Shown here one piece after another: positions 38,761 to 47,640 of a stretch of DNA of 64,000 bases. The DNA lies in assembly GCF_022012305.1 (NCBI RefSeq), contig NZ_JAKLTM010000005.1, positions 248,001-312,000 of the forward strand. Reading direction: 5' to 3'. Source of the stretch: Ramlibacter paludis (lineage in GTDB: Bacteria; Pseudomonadota; Gammaproteobacteria; Burkholderiales; Burkholderiaceae_C). The first letter of the stretch is position 1; every line of letters begins with the position of its first letter. The translations under genes and the position numbers were made by a program. Under the pieces are notes generated by a model. It searched no databases. It saw only the letters and a program-made list of their open reading frames with translations, and was not told where the DNA came from.

Positions 38761-39559
38761 GCAACCACCGTCCTCATTGTTGTCCCATCATACGGCCACC
38801 TTCGACTGGCGCGACCGCCTGCGCGCCGCCAGCATCCACCTCGGCCTGAGCGCCCTGGTGGCGGCGCTGGCCGCGCTGCTGGTGTTCGGCCTCTGGTATC
38901 CCTATCCCTACCGCGTCGTCTCCGGCGGGCGCGACCTGTTCGTACTGGTCGTGGCGGTCGACGTGGTGCTGGGCCCGCTGATCACCTTCGCCGTGTTCGA
39001 CCGCGCCAAGCCGCGCCGCGAGCTCAAGCGCGACCTCACGGTGGTGGGCGTGCTGCAGCTGGCCGGCCTGCTTTACGGACTGTGGACGGTCGACATGGCC
39101 CGGCCCGTGCACATGGTGTTCGAGATCGACCGCTTCCGCGTCGTCCACCTGATCGACATCCCGTCCGAGCTGGAATCCAAGGCGCCGGCCGGCATCGAGG
39201 TGTCGCCCTGGACCGGGCCGACGCTGATCGCGGCGCGCCCCTTCCGCGACGAGCGCGAGAAGTTCGAGGCCACCATGGCGGCGCTGCAAGGGGTGCAGAT
39301 CGGCGCCCGGCCCGACTTCTGGCAGCCGTACGAGCAGGCGCGCGACGCCGTGCTGAAGGCGGCCAAGCCGGTGGCGAAGCTGCAGGCCCGCTTCCCGCAG
39401 CGCGCCGCCGAGATCGACGCTGCCATGAAGCAGGCGGGGCACACCGCGGCCGACACGGCATACTTGCCTCTGATCGCGCGCAAGGCCGAAGCCTGGACCG
39501 TGCTGCTGGACGCCAGGACGGCGGCGATCGTGGGCTACCTGCCCCTGGACTCGTTTTGA
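38759..39559 (+). CDS. TfpX/TfpZ-family type IV pilin accessory protein
   Basis: A 266-residue inner-membrane protein of the TfpX/TfpZ (FimB-like) family, needed in other bacteria for stability or assembly of certain pilins. Hydrophobic segments: [27 protein letters not shown], then [20 protein letters not shown] and [17 protein letters not shown]. The WYPYPYR and GGRDLFVL patterns are family-typical; a periplasmic domain follows. ATG 38759 overlaps the moaC start on the other strand by two bases, so the true start may be a nearby TTG (38777 or 38780). It supports a functional link to the pilins 8 kb upstream. Confidence 0.85.
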   Translation: MQPPSSLLSHHTATFDWRDRLRAASIHLGLSALVAALAALLVFGLWYPYPYRVVSGGRDLFVLVVAVDVVLGPLITFAVFDRAKPRRELKRDLTVVGVLQLAGLLYGLWTVDMARPVHMVFEIDRFRVVHLIDIPSELESKAPAGIEVSPWTGPTLIAARPFRDEREKFEATMAALQGVQIGARPDFWQPYEQARDAVLKAAKPVAKLQARFPQRAAEIDAAMKQAGHTAADTAYLPLIARKAEAWTVLLDARTAAIVGYLPLDSF

Positions 39560-41064
39560 GATTTCACTCGCGCTTCTCCCGCCGTGTCGGCGCCGCCGCC
39601 GCGCTCTGCCTCGTGCTGCTGGGACTGCCCGCGGGCGCCCAGCTGCCGCAGCTGGGCGACACCGGCGACCTCACCACCAACAGCGAGCGCAAGCTCGGCA
39701 ACCGGGTGGCGCGCGAGCTGTACCGCGACCCCGACTACATCGACGACCCGGTGCTGGTCGAGTACGTGCAGAGCATCTGGCAGCCGCTGCTGGCCGCGGC
39801 CCGTGCCCGCGGCGAGCTGACCGGCGAGCTCGACGAGAAGTTCGCCTGGCAGGTGCTGCTGGGCAAGGACCGCACGATCAACGCCTTTGCTGTGCCGGGC
39901 GGCTGGCTGGGACTGCACCTGGGCTTGATCAGCGTGACGGCCAACCGGGACGAACTGGCCTCGGTGCTGGCCCACGAACTGAGCCACGTCACCCAGCGCC
40001 ACATCTCGCGCATGATGGAACGCGACGCGCGCAACTTCCCGATCATGGTCGCGGCCATGATCCTGGGCGCGATCGCCGCCGGCAAGGCGGGCAGCGCCGA
40101 CGGCGCCGGCGCGGTGATCGCCGGCAGCCAGGCGATGGCGATGCAGCAGCAGCTGAATTTCTCGCGCGACATGGAACGCGAGGCCGATCGCATCGGCTTC
40201 GGCGTGGCCACCCAGGCCGGCTTCGCGCCGCAGGGCTTCGTCACCATGTTCGAGAAGCTGCAGCAGGCCTCGCGCCTGAACGACAACGGCGCCTTCCCCT
40301 ACCTGCGCACCCACCCGATGAACACCGAGCGCGCCGCGGAAATGCAGTCGCGCCAGCAGCTGGCGGATGTGAAGCCGGCGCTACCGACGGTGGAGCACTC
40401 CATTGCCTCGGCGCGCGCGCGCGTGCTCACCAATCCCGGCGTCGACGGCCTGCGGGGCATGGTGGCGGAAGCCGATGCAGGGGCCCTCGCTGCGCAGCCG
40501 AAGTACCGGCAGGCCGCCGCGCTCTATGCCGCCGCCTTTGCGGCCTCGCGCCTGCGCGATACGCAGCAGGCCTCTCGCCTCGTCACGCGGCTGCAGTCCG
40601 CGGTGGCCGGCGACGCGGCCGGCGAGCGGCAGGCCAAATTGCTGGAAGCGGAAGTGGCGCTGGCGGCCGGTGACCCGGCGCGCGCGCTGGGCCTGGTCGA
40701 TGCGAAGTCGGATCGCCGGCCCGACGTGCTGCTGGCCGCGCAGGCGCAGGTGCAGACGGGGCAGGCCCGGCAGGCCACCGACCGCCTGCAGACCTGGGTC
40801 TCCACGCGGCCGCGCGATGCGGGTGCATGGCAGATGCTGTCGCAGGCTTATGCGGCCCAGGGCCAGCAGGTGCGCGCGGTGCGCGCCGATGCCGAGGCGC
40901 GCGCGGCGCAGCTCGATTACACGGCGGCGCTGGACCGCTTCAAAGCGGCGCAGGACCTGGTGCGCAAGGGCGGCAGCGGCGCCGACCACATCGAGGCGTC
41001 GATCATCGACTCGCGCACGCGCGCGGTGGAACTACTTCTTCGCGAACAGGCGCTCGAGCGCTGA
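39556..41064 (+). CDS. M48 metalloprotease, BepA/YfgC-like (TTG start)
   Basis: A 502-residue periplasmic zinc protease with TPR-like C-terminal part, of the BepA type that handles outer-membrane protein quality control. A signal peptide (RRVGAAAALCLVLLGLPAGA) is followed by a mature protein with the zinc site HELSH (140-144) and the third ligand Glu in FSRDMEREADRIGF. Helical repeats fill the C-terminal 200 residues. TTG at 39556 overlaps the stop of the pilin-accessory gene (TTGA), and no ATG gives an intact signal peptide. Its 3' end overlaps the convergent holin-like gene by 33 bases. Confidence 0.9.
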   Translation: MRFHSRFSRRVGAAAALCLVLLGLPAGAQLPQLGDTGDLTTNSERKLGNRVARELYRDPDYIDDPVLVEYVQSIWQPLLAAARARGELTGELDEKFAWQVLLGKDRTINAFAVPGGWLGLHLGLISVTANRDELASVLAHELSHVTQRHISRMMERDARNFPIMVAAMILGAIAAGKAGSADGAGAVIAGSQAMAMQQQLNFSRDMEREADRIGFGVATQAGFAPQGFVTMFEKLQQASRLNDNGAFPYLRTHPMNTERAAEMQSRQQLADVKPALPTVEHSIASARARVLTNPGVDGLRGMVAEADAGALAAQPKYRQAAALYAAAFAASRLRDTQQASRLVTRLQSAVAGDAAGERQAKLLEAEVALAAGDPARALGLVDAKSDRRPDVLLAAQAQVQTGQARQATDRLQTWVSTRPRDAGAWQMLSQAYAAQGQQVRAVRADAEARAAQLDYTAALDRFKAAQDLVRKGGSGADHIEASIIDSRTRAVELLLREQALER

Positions 41065-41388
41065 CTCGATCACCATGCCGACCAAGGTGTAGAGCAGGGA
41101 GCCGATCAGGGCGCCGACGAAGCCGTTCACCTGGAAGCCATCGAGCACCGCGGCGGCGCCCCAGAAGACGATGGCGTTGATGACGAACAGGAAGAGGCCG
41201 AGGGTCAGCACCGTCACCGGCAGCGTCAGCACCACCAGCACCGGCCGCACCACGGCGTTGAGGAGGCCGATGACCACCACGGCGATCAGCGCGCTCGTGT
41301 AGTTGGTGACTTCGACTCCGCTGTACACGTAGGCGACGAACAGCAGCGCCGAGGCGCTGAGCAGCCATTTGGCAAGCAGCTTCAGCAT
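41032..41388 (-). CDS. Small four-TM protein of the phage-holin 4_2-like family
   Basis: A 118-residue protein with about four membrane helices (LAKWLLSASALLFVAYVYSGV..., SALIAVVVIGLLNAVVRPVLVVLTLPVTVLTLGLFLFVINAIVFW). It belongs to the widespread small membrane family named after phage holins but mostly encoded in bacterial chromosomes. There are no phage genes nearby, so a lysis role is unlikely. Its 3' end overlaps the protease gene on the other strand. Confidence 0.88.
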   Translation of the reverse strand: MLKLLAKWLLSASALLFVAYVYSGVEVTNYTSALIAVVVIGLLNAVVRPVLVVLTLPVTVLTLGLFLFVINAIVFWGAAAVLDGFQVNGFVGALIGSLLYTLVGMVIESALERLFAKK

Positions 41389-41430
41389 GGGGCCGGAGGA
41401 TAACAGGACGCGGGCCCGCGTCCGTGGCCG

Positions 41431-41835
41431 TCAGTCCAGCCCGAGAATCAGCAGCGCGCCCAGCCCCATCAGTGCGCCGGGGGCCCAGTTGCCCGGTTGC
41501 GGCCCGTCCGGTGCCTTGGGCCGGCGCACGTCGAGCACCTGCTCGGTGCCGTGTTCGGCCATCAGCAGGCGCGTCAGTTCCGGCAACGGGCCCTTGGCCA
41601 GCACCGGCGTGACGGCGTCCCCGCGTTCCTGCAGGGGCGGGATCACCGCCCCGAAGAGCTTGTCGGCCCACTTGGCGCGCCAGTTCTCGCGCGCCGAGTG
41701 GCTCACCCATTTGCTGATGCGATGGGTCATGCGCGGCGCGCAGGCCACCAGCACCCAGTGCGTTGGCCCGGCTGCGGCGGGCATTTGCTGCCGCGCGTAG
41801 GCGGGATCGTCCAGGTACACGATGACCTTGTGCAT
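41431..41835 (-). CDS. Conserved-looking protein with C-terminal membrane anchor, unknown function
   Basis: 134 residues, no family recognised. A soluble alpha/beta part (MHKVIVYLDDPAYARQQM...THWVLVACAPRMTHRISKWVSHSARENWRAKW) resembles small nucleotide-binding folds. It ends in one hydrophobic tail (PGALMGLGALLILGLD) that could anchor it in the membrane. ATG 41835 has an AGGAG site at a normal distance; an ATG at 41850 is a possible alternative. It lies 19 bases downstream of terC on the same strand and may share its riboswitch-controlled transcript. Confidence 0.72.
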   Translation of the reverse strand: MHKVIVYLDDPAYARQQMPAAAGPTHWVLVACAPRMTHRISKWVSHSARENWRAKWADKLFGAVIPPLQERGDAVTPVLAKGPLPELTRLLMAEHGTEQVLDVRRPKAPDGPQPGNWAPGALMGLGALLILGLD

Positions 41836-41854
41836 GCGCTCTCCTGTCATGAGT

Positions 41855-42562
41855 TCAGCCGGCCTTGCCGCCGCTGTTGCCGTTGCGGGCGCCCCGGGCG
41901 GCCCACCAGCCGGCGCCCAGCACGCCGGCCACGCAGACAGCATACGTGGTCCAGCGGGCGATTGCATTGCCCATGTGGGGCGGATCGAAGACTTCGTCCA
42001 GCAGCTGCTCGCCGACGATCATCTTCGCCGCCGTGTAGGCAAGCACTGCCGCGCCGATCTGGATGATGATGGGGAAGCGCTCCACCAGGCGCAGCACGAT
42101 CTTGCTGCCGAAGACCACGATGGGCACGCTCACCAGCAGGCCGATGATCACCAGGTCGAAGGCGCCGTGCGCCGCGCCGGCCACGCCCAGCACGTTGTCG
42201 ATGCCCATGAGCGCGTCGGCCACCACGATGGTCTTCATCGCGCCCCAGAAGGTGCTGGCCACCGGCCCGTGTTCCTCGCCGCCGCCGTCGTCGGCCAGCA
42301 GCTTGTAGGCGATCCACAGCAGGCCGGCGCCGCCGACCAGCATCAGGCCGGGGATCTTCAGCAGCCAGACGACGCCGATGGTCATGACGGAGCGAACGGC
42401 GATGGCGCCGACGGTGCCCCAGACGATGGCTTTCTGCCGCAGGTTGGGCGGCAGGTTGCGGGCGGCCAGCGCGATGACGATGGCGTTGTCGCCGGCCAGC
42501 ACGAGGTCGATGAGGATGATGGCCAGGAGGGCCGAGAACCAGTCCGCCGAGAGGAATTCCAT
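41855..42562 (-). CDS. TerC-family membrane protein (putative manganese exporter)
   Basis: A 235-residue protein with about seven membrane helices. Family marks are the acidic motifs LVLAGDNAIVIALAA in TM1-2 and VVADALMGIDNVLGVAGAA, where Asp residues would bind metal. TerC/Alx/YkoY proteins are linked to manganese efflux and metallation of exported enzymes. ATG 42562 with GGAG upstream is preferred to 42592. A yybP-ykoY manganese riboswitch sits 108 bp upstream on the same strand, giving an independent line of support. Confidence 0.93.
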   Translation of the reverse strand: MEFLSADWFSALLAIILIDLVLAGDNAIVIALAARNLPPNLRQKAIVWGTVGAIAVRSVMTIGVVWLLKIPGLMLVGGAGLLWIAYKLLADDGGGEEHGPVASTFWGAMKTIVVADALMGIDNVLGVAGAAHGAFDLVIIGLLVSVPIVVFGSKIVLRLVERFPIIIQIGAAVLAYTAAKMIVGEQLLDEVFDPPHMGNAIARWTTYAVCVAGVLGAGWWAARGARNGNSGGKAG

Positions 42563-42644
42563 GCGCGAAGCTCCGATGGGATGCAGATGCAAGCCAGCGC
42601 GCGAACGGAGGGGGACGGGGACGAAAGGGTTTCGAACGACGCCT

Positions 42645-42672
42645 CGATCCGAACCCGCACCGGGTCCGATCG
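42645..42672 (-). promoter_or_regulatory. Expression-platform hairpin of the terC riboswitch
   Basis: Near-perfect inverted repeat of about 12 bp around a three-base loop, directly after the aptamer. Its first bases are also the 3' strand of aptamer helix P1, so the two structures compete. No T-run follows, which suggests antitermination by another route or translational control. Confidence 0.6.
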
Positions 42673-42808
42673 AAGGTCTTGCTCGGCCTGCGCCTCATGG
42701 ACGCTGGCCCGGTGCGCCGGAAGCTTGCGCTTCGTATTGACGGCTGGCCGATGCGGGTGGCGGCCTGGGTTGCTTCCTGGACCGCGCCGCGGGAGCTACT
42801 CCCCTTCG
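42671..42808 (-). promoter_or_regulatory. yybP-ykoY (Mn2+) riboswitch aptamer upstream of terC
   Basis: Reading the minus strand, helix P1 forms from CGAAGG (42808-42803) and CCTTCG (42676-42671). The 5' core GGGGAGTAGC (42804-42795), CGTCAATACG (42742-42733) and the 3' core AGCAAGACCTT (42683-42673) match the conserved loops of the manganese-sensing yybP-ykoY class. A -10-like AATAAT lies just upstream (42823-42818), placing transcription start at the aptamer edge. High manganese would be expected to raise terC expression. Confidence 0.9.
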
Positions 42809-42886
42809 CAGCCTGCGATTATTCCACAGCGCAGCGGCGGCTGCACGACCGTCGAGCGCTTATCATGCCCCTCCCCCCGGGCACTT

Positions 42887-42920
42887 CACTCAGAAATCCG
42901 CCCAGGCGGATTTCTGAGTG
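42887..42920. repeat. Hairpin 1 of the left palindromic element
   Basis: A 16-bp perfect inverted repeat (42887-42902 with 42905-42920) around a two-base centre. It is the outer hairpin of the left copy of the three-hairpin element. Confidence 0.85.
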
Positions 42921-43119
42921 GCCTGAACAGTGTGGAGAAGCCCGGCAAAGCCGGATCTCCTCCACAAGGGAGACCGGCCTGCGCGATGCTCCGTCCGGTC
43001 TACGTGCCGCTGCGCGGAGAAAGCACGCGAACATTCGAGGATCGCGCGGAATATCATGCAGCGCGATCCCCCTTGTGAAGAGGATCCGGCTTTGCCGGTC
43101 CTCTTCACACTGATTGAAC

Positions 43120-43157
43120 AACTTTGAAAAATTGCCTTCAGGCAATTTTTCAAAGTT
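43120..43157. repeat. Hairpin 1 of the right palindromic element
   Basis: An 18-bp perfect inverted repeat (43120-43137 with 43140-43157) around two bases, AT-rich unlike its surroundings. It ends nine bases before the DUF3717/DUF1289 gene and counts as the outer hairpin of the right copy. Confidence 0.85.
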
Positions 43158-43166
43158 AGCGACGGA

Positions 43167-43607
43167 ATGGCTGGAATCCACATCACCGACATCGAAGCCG
43201 CCATCAATTACTGGCGGGAACGCAAGCCCTCCCCGGACGGGGTGGCGCTGCCGCCTGAGCTGCGCGCGCTGGCCGAGGTGTATGCGCTGATGGTCTTCCA
43301 TCACGAGGACCAGGCCGAGGAGCGCGGCTTTCCGCCCAAGGCCTACGCGGCGTGGAAGGAGTGGTACGAGACGCAGCCGGACACGCCCTGCATCGCGATC
43401 TGCTCCACCAGCCAGGGCGACCCGGACTGCAAGGGCTGCGGCCGCACCTTCGAGGAGGTGCAGCGCTGGACCGAGATGTCGCCGGCCGAAAAGCGCCAGG
43501 TGTGGCGCCGCATCACGCTCGATGCGGGCGCCTGGCGCTTCAACAAGTACGCCGAGCGCGCCGGGGAAGCGGTGGTCGCGCCGCCCGTGTCCACGCCCAA
43601 ACCCTGA
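43167..43607 (+). CDS. DUF3717/DUF1289 domain protein
   Basis: A 146-residue protein with two small domains. The N-terminal part (HITDIEAAINYWRERKPS...) is of DUF3717 type. The C-terminal part has the Cys-rich DUF1289 pattern (PCIAICSTSQGDPDCKGCGRTFEEVQRWTEMSPAEKRQVWRRI), a small Fe-S or zinc-like module of unproven role. The fused form is familiar from Burkholderiales. It begins right after a palindromic hairpin, with no clear ribosome site, and its stop overlaps the next start by one base (TGATG). Confidence 0.85.
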   Translation: MAGIHITDIEAAINYWRERKPSPDGVALPPELRALAEVYALMVFHHEDQAEERGFPPKAYAAWKEWYETQPDTPCIAICSTSQGDPDCKGCGRTFEEVQRWTEMSPAEKRQVWRRITLDAGAWRFNKYAERAGEAVVAPPVSTPKP

Positions 43608-43909
43608 TGCGCCGGCTCACGCAAGCGCCCAACATCGCGATTGCCGCGCTCTGGGCCGATACCTTGCGGGAAGCCGGAATCGAGGCCACGGTGCAGCGGC
43701 AGTTCCTCTCGAGCGTCGCCGGCGAGATCCCGCCCGACCAGTGCCTGCCGGAGATCTGGGTGATGCACGACGAACAGCTCGAACCGGCGCGCGCCTTGCT
43801 GCGCGAGCTCACGCACCTGCCGCAAAGGCGCTGGCAGTGCGTGTGCGGGGAGCTGGTGGAGGGCGGCTTCGAGTCCTGCTGGAATTGCGGGCGGGCGATG
43901 CCCACGTAG
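43607..43909 (+). CDS. DUF2007-type protein with C-terminal Cys motif
   Basis: A 100-residue protein. The N-terminal part resembles the DUF2007 putative signal-transducing fold (IAIAALWADTLREAGIEATVQRQFLS...PEIWVMHDEQLEPARALLREL). It ends in a zinc-ribbon-like CxC...CWNC arrangement (WQCVCGELVEGGFESCWNCGRA). Translation is coupled to the upstream gene through a one-base stop/start overlap. Function unknown. Confidence 0.8.
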   Translation: MRRLTQAPNIAIAALWADTLREAGIEATVQRQFLSSVAGEIPPDQCLPEIWVMHDEQLEPARALLRELTHLPQRRWQCVCGELVEGGFESCWNCGRAMPT

Positions 43910-43912
43910 GCA

Positions 43913-43997
43913 TGTCATCCCGGGCTTGACCCGGGATCCATCTCGCGCGGCCAATCGATCAGCAGGAGATGGATTGCGGGTCGAGCCCGCAATGACA
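43913..43997. repeat. Long imperfect palindrome of a dispersed-repeat type
   Basis: An imperfect inverted repeat with arms TGTCATCCCGGGCTTGACCC and, at the far end, GGGTCGAGCCCGCAATGACA, plus inner arms CCATCTC/GAGATGG. Palindromes of this text type are common between genes in several proteobacterial groups. It fills the gap between the DUF2007 gene and yaeQ, which converge here, so it could act as a bidirectional terminator. Confidence 0.7.
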
Positions 43998-44006
43998 AGC
44001 GTCGAC

Positions 44007-44567
44007 TCATTTCCAGCGGATCGGCTCGATGTCGACGTGCCGGCTCGCATTTCCGAGCATCAGCACGCCTTCCTGGATCGTCGCCTGCAGCTGCATGCTG
44101 CGCTCGGCCAGTTGCGCCAGCGCCTGCGAGGCGTCGGCCGGAATCCGCCACACCGCCAGGTTCGACAGGCGATGCAGCTTGTTCTCGATGCCCTTCCACC
44201 AGACCTCGGCGGCGCTCTGGAAGACGTAGACCGCGACCTGGTCGGACTTGCGGCAGGCCTTGGTGATGGCGGTCTCGTCGGGCTGGCCCACTTCGATCCA
44301 CAGGCGCGTCTGGCCGGTGAAGTCGCGCAGCGACACGTCCGGGTCCTCGGGGTCGCTCAGGCCGGCGCCGAAGGCCAGCGTGCCGTCGCCGTTGCACACG
44401 GTCTGCAGTTCGTGCGCGTGGAAGGCCAGCGCCGCCAGCCGCACCATCATGCGTTCGTCGGTCTCGCTGGGATGGCGCGCCAGCGTGAGCTGGTGGTCGG
44501 CGTAGTAGGCGTGGTCGATGTCGGCGACGGCGACCTGCGCCTTGAAGATCGTGGACTTGAGCGCCAC
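44007..44567 (-). CDS. yaeQ: YaeQ family protein
   Basis: A 186-residue YaeQ protein, a PD-(D/E)XK nuclease-like fold of unclear function. The family pattern is complete: MALKSTIFKAQVAVADIDHAYYADHQLTLARHPSETDERMMVRLAAL, then WIEVGQPDE and CRKSDQVAVYVF. purB ends two bases before the yaeQ start region on the same strand, so both probably share a transcript. Early reports tied YaeQ to transcription elongation; that is not established. Confidence 0.93.
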   Translation of the reverse strand: MALKSTIFKAQVAVADIDHAYYADHQLTLARHPSETDERMMVRLAALAFHAHELQTVCNGDGTLAFGAGLSDPEDPDVSLRDFTGQTRLWIEVGQPDETAITKACRKSDQVAVYVFQSAAEVWWKGIENKLHRLSNLAVWRIPADASQALAQLAERSMQLQATIQEGVLMLGNASRHVDIEPIRWK

Positions 44568-44568
44568 G

Positions 44569-46041
<1,473 letters not shown>

Positions 46042-46095
46042 TCAACCCCCCGCCCATCCCAAGAACTCGAAGAACGGTTGAGAGAGAGAACGCCC

Positions 46096-46710
46096 ATGAA
46101 GTTGATCGGAGCCACGAGCAGCCCGTACGTGCGCAAGGTGCGCGTCGTCATGGCCGAGAAGAAGCTCGATTACCAGTTCGTCATGGAGGACGTCTGGGCC
46201 GCCGACACGACCATCATGCACAGCAACCCGCTGGGCAAGGTGCCTTGCCTGGTGATGGAAGGCGGCGAGGCGCTGTTCGACTCGCGCGTGATCGTCGAAT
46301 ACCTCGACACCTTGTCGCCGGTCGGCAAGCTGATCCCGGCCGTGGGCCGCGAGCGCGCCGAGGTCAAGACCTGGGAAGCGCTGGCCGACGGCGTGCTGGA
46401 TGCGCTGGTGCTGGCGCGGCTGGAGGCCAACTGGTCCGGCCGCAAGAAGGGCGAGCGCAGCGAGGCCTGGATCGAACGCCAGCTCGACAAGACGCATGCC
46501 AGCCTGAAGGCCATGAGCCAGGGCCTGGGAGAGAAGCCGTTCTGCGCCGGCATCTACCTCAGCCTGGCCGACATCGCGGTGGGCTGCGCGCTTGGCTACC
46601 TGGACTTCCGCTTCGGCCACATCGACTGGCGCGGCAGCTATCCCAACCTCGCCAAGCTCTACGAGAAGCTGTCGGCCCGCCCCAGCTTCACCGAAACCGC
46701 CCCCCAATGA
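46096..46710 (+). CDS. Glutathione S-transferase family protein
   Basis: A 204-residue GST. The N-terminal thioredoxin-like domain has SSPYVRKVRVVMAEKKLDY (the Ser at the G-site) and NPLGKVPCLVMEGGEALFDSRVIVEYLD; the C-terminal half is helical with LSLADIAVGCALGYLD. The sequence resembles the YibF-like bacterial group. ATG 46096 follows a GAGAGAG purine stretch. Divergent from purB with 147 bp between start codons. Substrate unknown. Confidence 0.92.
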   Translation: MKLIGATSSPYVRKVRVVMAEKKLDYQFVMEDVWAADTTIMHSNPLGKVPCLVMEGGEALFDSRVIVEYLDTLSPVGKLIPAVGRERAEVKTWEALADGVLDALVLARLEANWSGRKKGERSEAWIERQLDKTHASLKAMSQGLGEKPFCAGIYLSLADIAVGCALGYLDFRFGHIDWRGSYPNLAKLYEKLSARPSFTETAPQ

Positions 46711-46966
46711 GAAACGGCGGCCTGCTGGCCGCCGTTCTGGCAGAGAAAAGTGCTGCGAAGCGCCCCTTGACGAAGGAGGGAGGGAGGGAGGAGGAGAAGA
46801 GTCGCCTCGGGATTGCATCCGTCACGCGGATGGCTTCGCAGCAGCAAAAACTGGGTGGCTGGTGAGTCCTGCCTCTCTTGCTTGATGGACCCACATGCAG
46901 GGCGCGGGGTTCCCTTTCAAGCCACGGCCGAGTGGTAAATTTTTGTGACCCCTCTTCAGGGTCCCG
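46711..46966. other. Intergenic region with hairpin and G-rich tract
   Basis: No gene seen. A strong hairpin AACGGCGGC/GCCGCCGTT (46712-46736) follows the GST stop but has no T-run. A G-rich tract at 46775-46794 has three GGG runs and flanking GG pairs, which could form a quadruplex on the plus strand. A small hairpin CATCCG/CGGATG lies near 46818-46834. Nothing else is recognisable. Confidence 0.5.
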
Positions 46967-47533
46967 TCAGCGTCGGGCCAGTTCCCGCTCCAGCGCGCGC
47001 ACCAGCGCCGGATCGTCCGGGCGCGTCAGGCTGCTGTAGTTGTCCACGACCTTGCCGTCGCGCGCCACCAGGTACTTGTGGAAGTTCCACAAGGGCGCCC
47101 GACCGGTTTCGGCGGCGAGCCGGCGGAACAGAGGGTTGGCATCGCTGCCGCGCACGGCGGACTTGGCGAACATCGGGAACTTGACCCCGAAGGTGTTCTC
47201 GCAGAAATCCGCGATTTCCTTGTTGCTGCCGCTTTCCTGGGCAAAGTCGTTGGACGGGAAGCCCAGCACCACCAGCCCGGCGTCCCGGTACTTCGCATGC
47301 AGCTTCTCCAGCGCCTCATATTGGGGCGTGAAGCCGCAGAAGCTGGCCGTGTTCACCACCAGCAGCACCTTGCCCGCGTACTGGCACAGGGGCTGCGGCT
47401 TCTCGTCCTGCAGCCGGGGAAAGGTCTGCTGCAGCAGCGCCGGGCAGGCGGCCGGGGCGGCGGCGGCGGCGGGCGCCGGACCGCCCAGCAGGCCGGCCAG
47501 CAGGATGGAGGCAAAAGCGAGCATGGACTTCAT
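46967..47533 (-). CDS. Glutathione peroxidase family protein, exported
   Basis: A 188-residue thiol peroxidase of the GPx family with an N-terminal signal peptide (MKSMLAFASILLAGLLGGPAPAAA), so probably periplasmic. The catalytic Cys66 is in NTASFCGFTPQY; the partner Gln lies in DFAQESGSN and the Trp in PLWNFHKYLV, completing the usual triad. It should reduce peroxides with thioredoxin-like donors. ATG 47533 is used because the longer frame has no signal peptide start. It is divergent from the ferritin-like gene. Confidence 0.9.
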   Translation of the reverse strand: MKSMLAFASILLAGLLGGPAPAAAAAPAACPALLQQTFPRLQDEKPQPLCQYAGKVLLVVNTASFCGFTPQYEALEKLHAKYRDAGLVVLGFPSNDFAQESGSNKEIADFCENTFGVKFPMFAKSAVRGSDANPLFRRLAAETGRAPLWNFHKYLVARDGKVVDNYSSLTRPDDPALVRALERELARR

Positions 47534-47640
47534 GATTGGACGGACAATGGCCCGGAACCTGCATTTTGTCCAGGGCAACCCTGCGTCATCCCTTGGTCTT
47601 CAGGCCCACCGTAAAATCGCAGGCTGTCGAAAGGTAGCGC

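Larger units (their letters stand above)
42887..43157. repeat. Inverted pair of three-hairpin palindromic elements (BIME-like)
   Basis: This fills most of the 42563-43166 interval, together with the riboswitch; no gene is seen there. The left copy (plus strand, from 42887) reads: 16-bp hairpin, spacer ending CAGTGTG, hairpin with core CCGGCAAAGCCGG, AAGGG, hairpin AGACCGG/CCGGTCT. The right copy is the same series on the minus strand from 43157: 18-bp hairpin, spacer ending CAGTGTG, hairpin with core CCGGCAAAGCCGG, AAGGG, hairpin GATCGCGC/GCGCGATC. Stem sequences differ between copies but pairing is kept, so structure is conserved. It resembles paired REP elements; no REP-associated transposase is in the window. 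Confidence 0.75.

Noticed and set aside
41032..41388. Holin-like gene as evidence for a prophage
   Set aside because: The family is common in chromosomes, and no integrase, portal, terminase or tail gene is nearby.
42679..43304. Two open frames on opposite strands with similar translations (about 140-160 residues)
   Set aside because: They lie over the inverted pair of palindromic elements, which makes both strands read alike; one also covers the riboswitch. No ribosome sites or domains.
46712..46736. Hairpin after the GST gene as an intrinsic terminator
   Set aside because: The stem is strong but followed by CTGGCAG, not a T-run; left as an unassigned hairpin.
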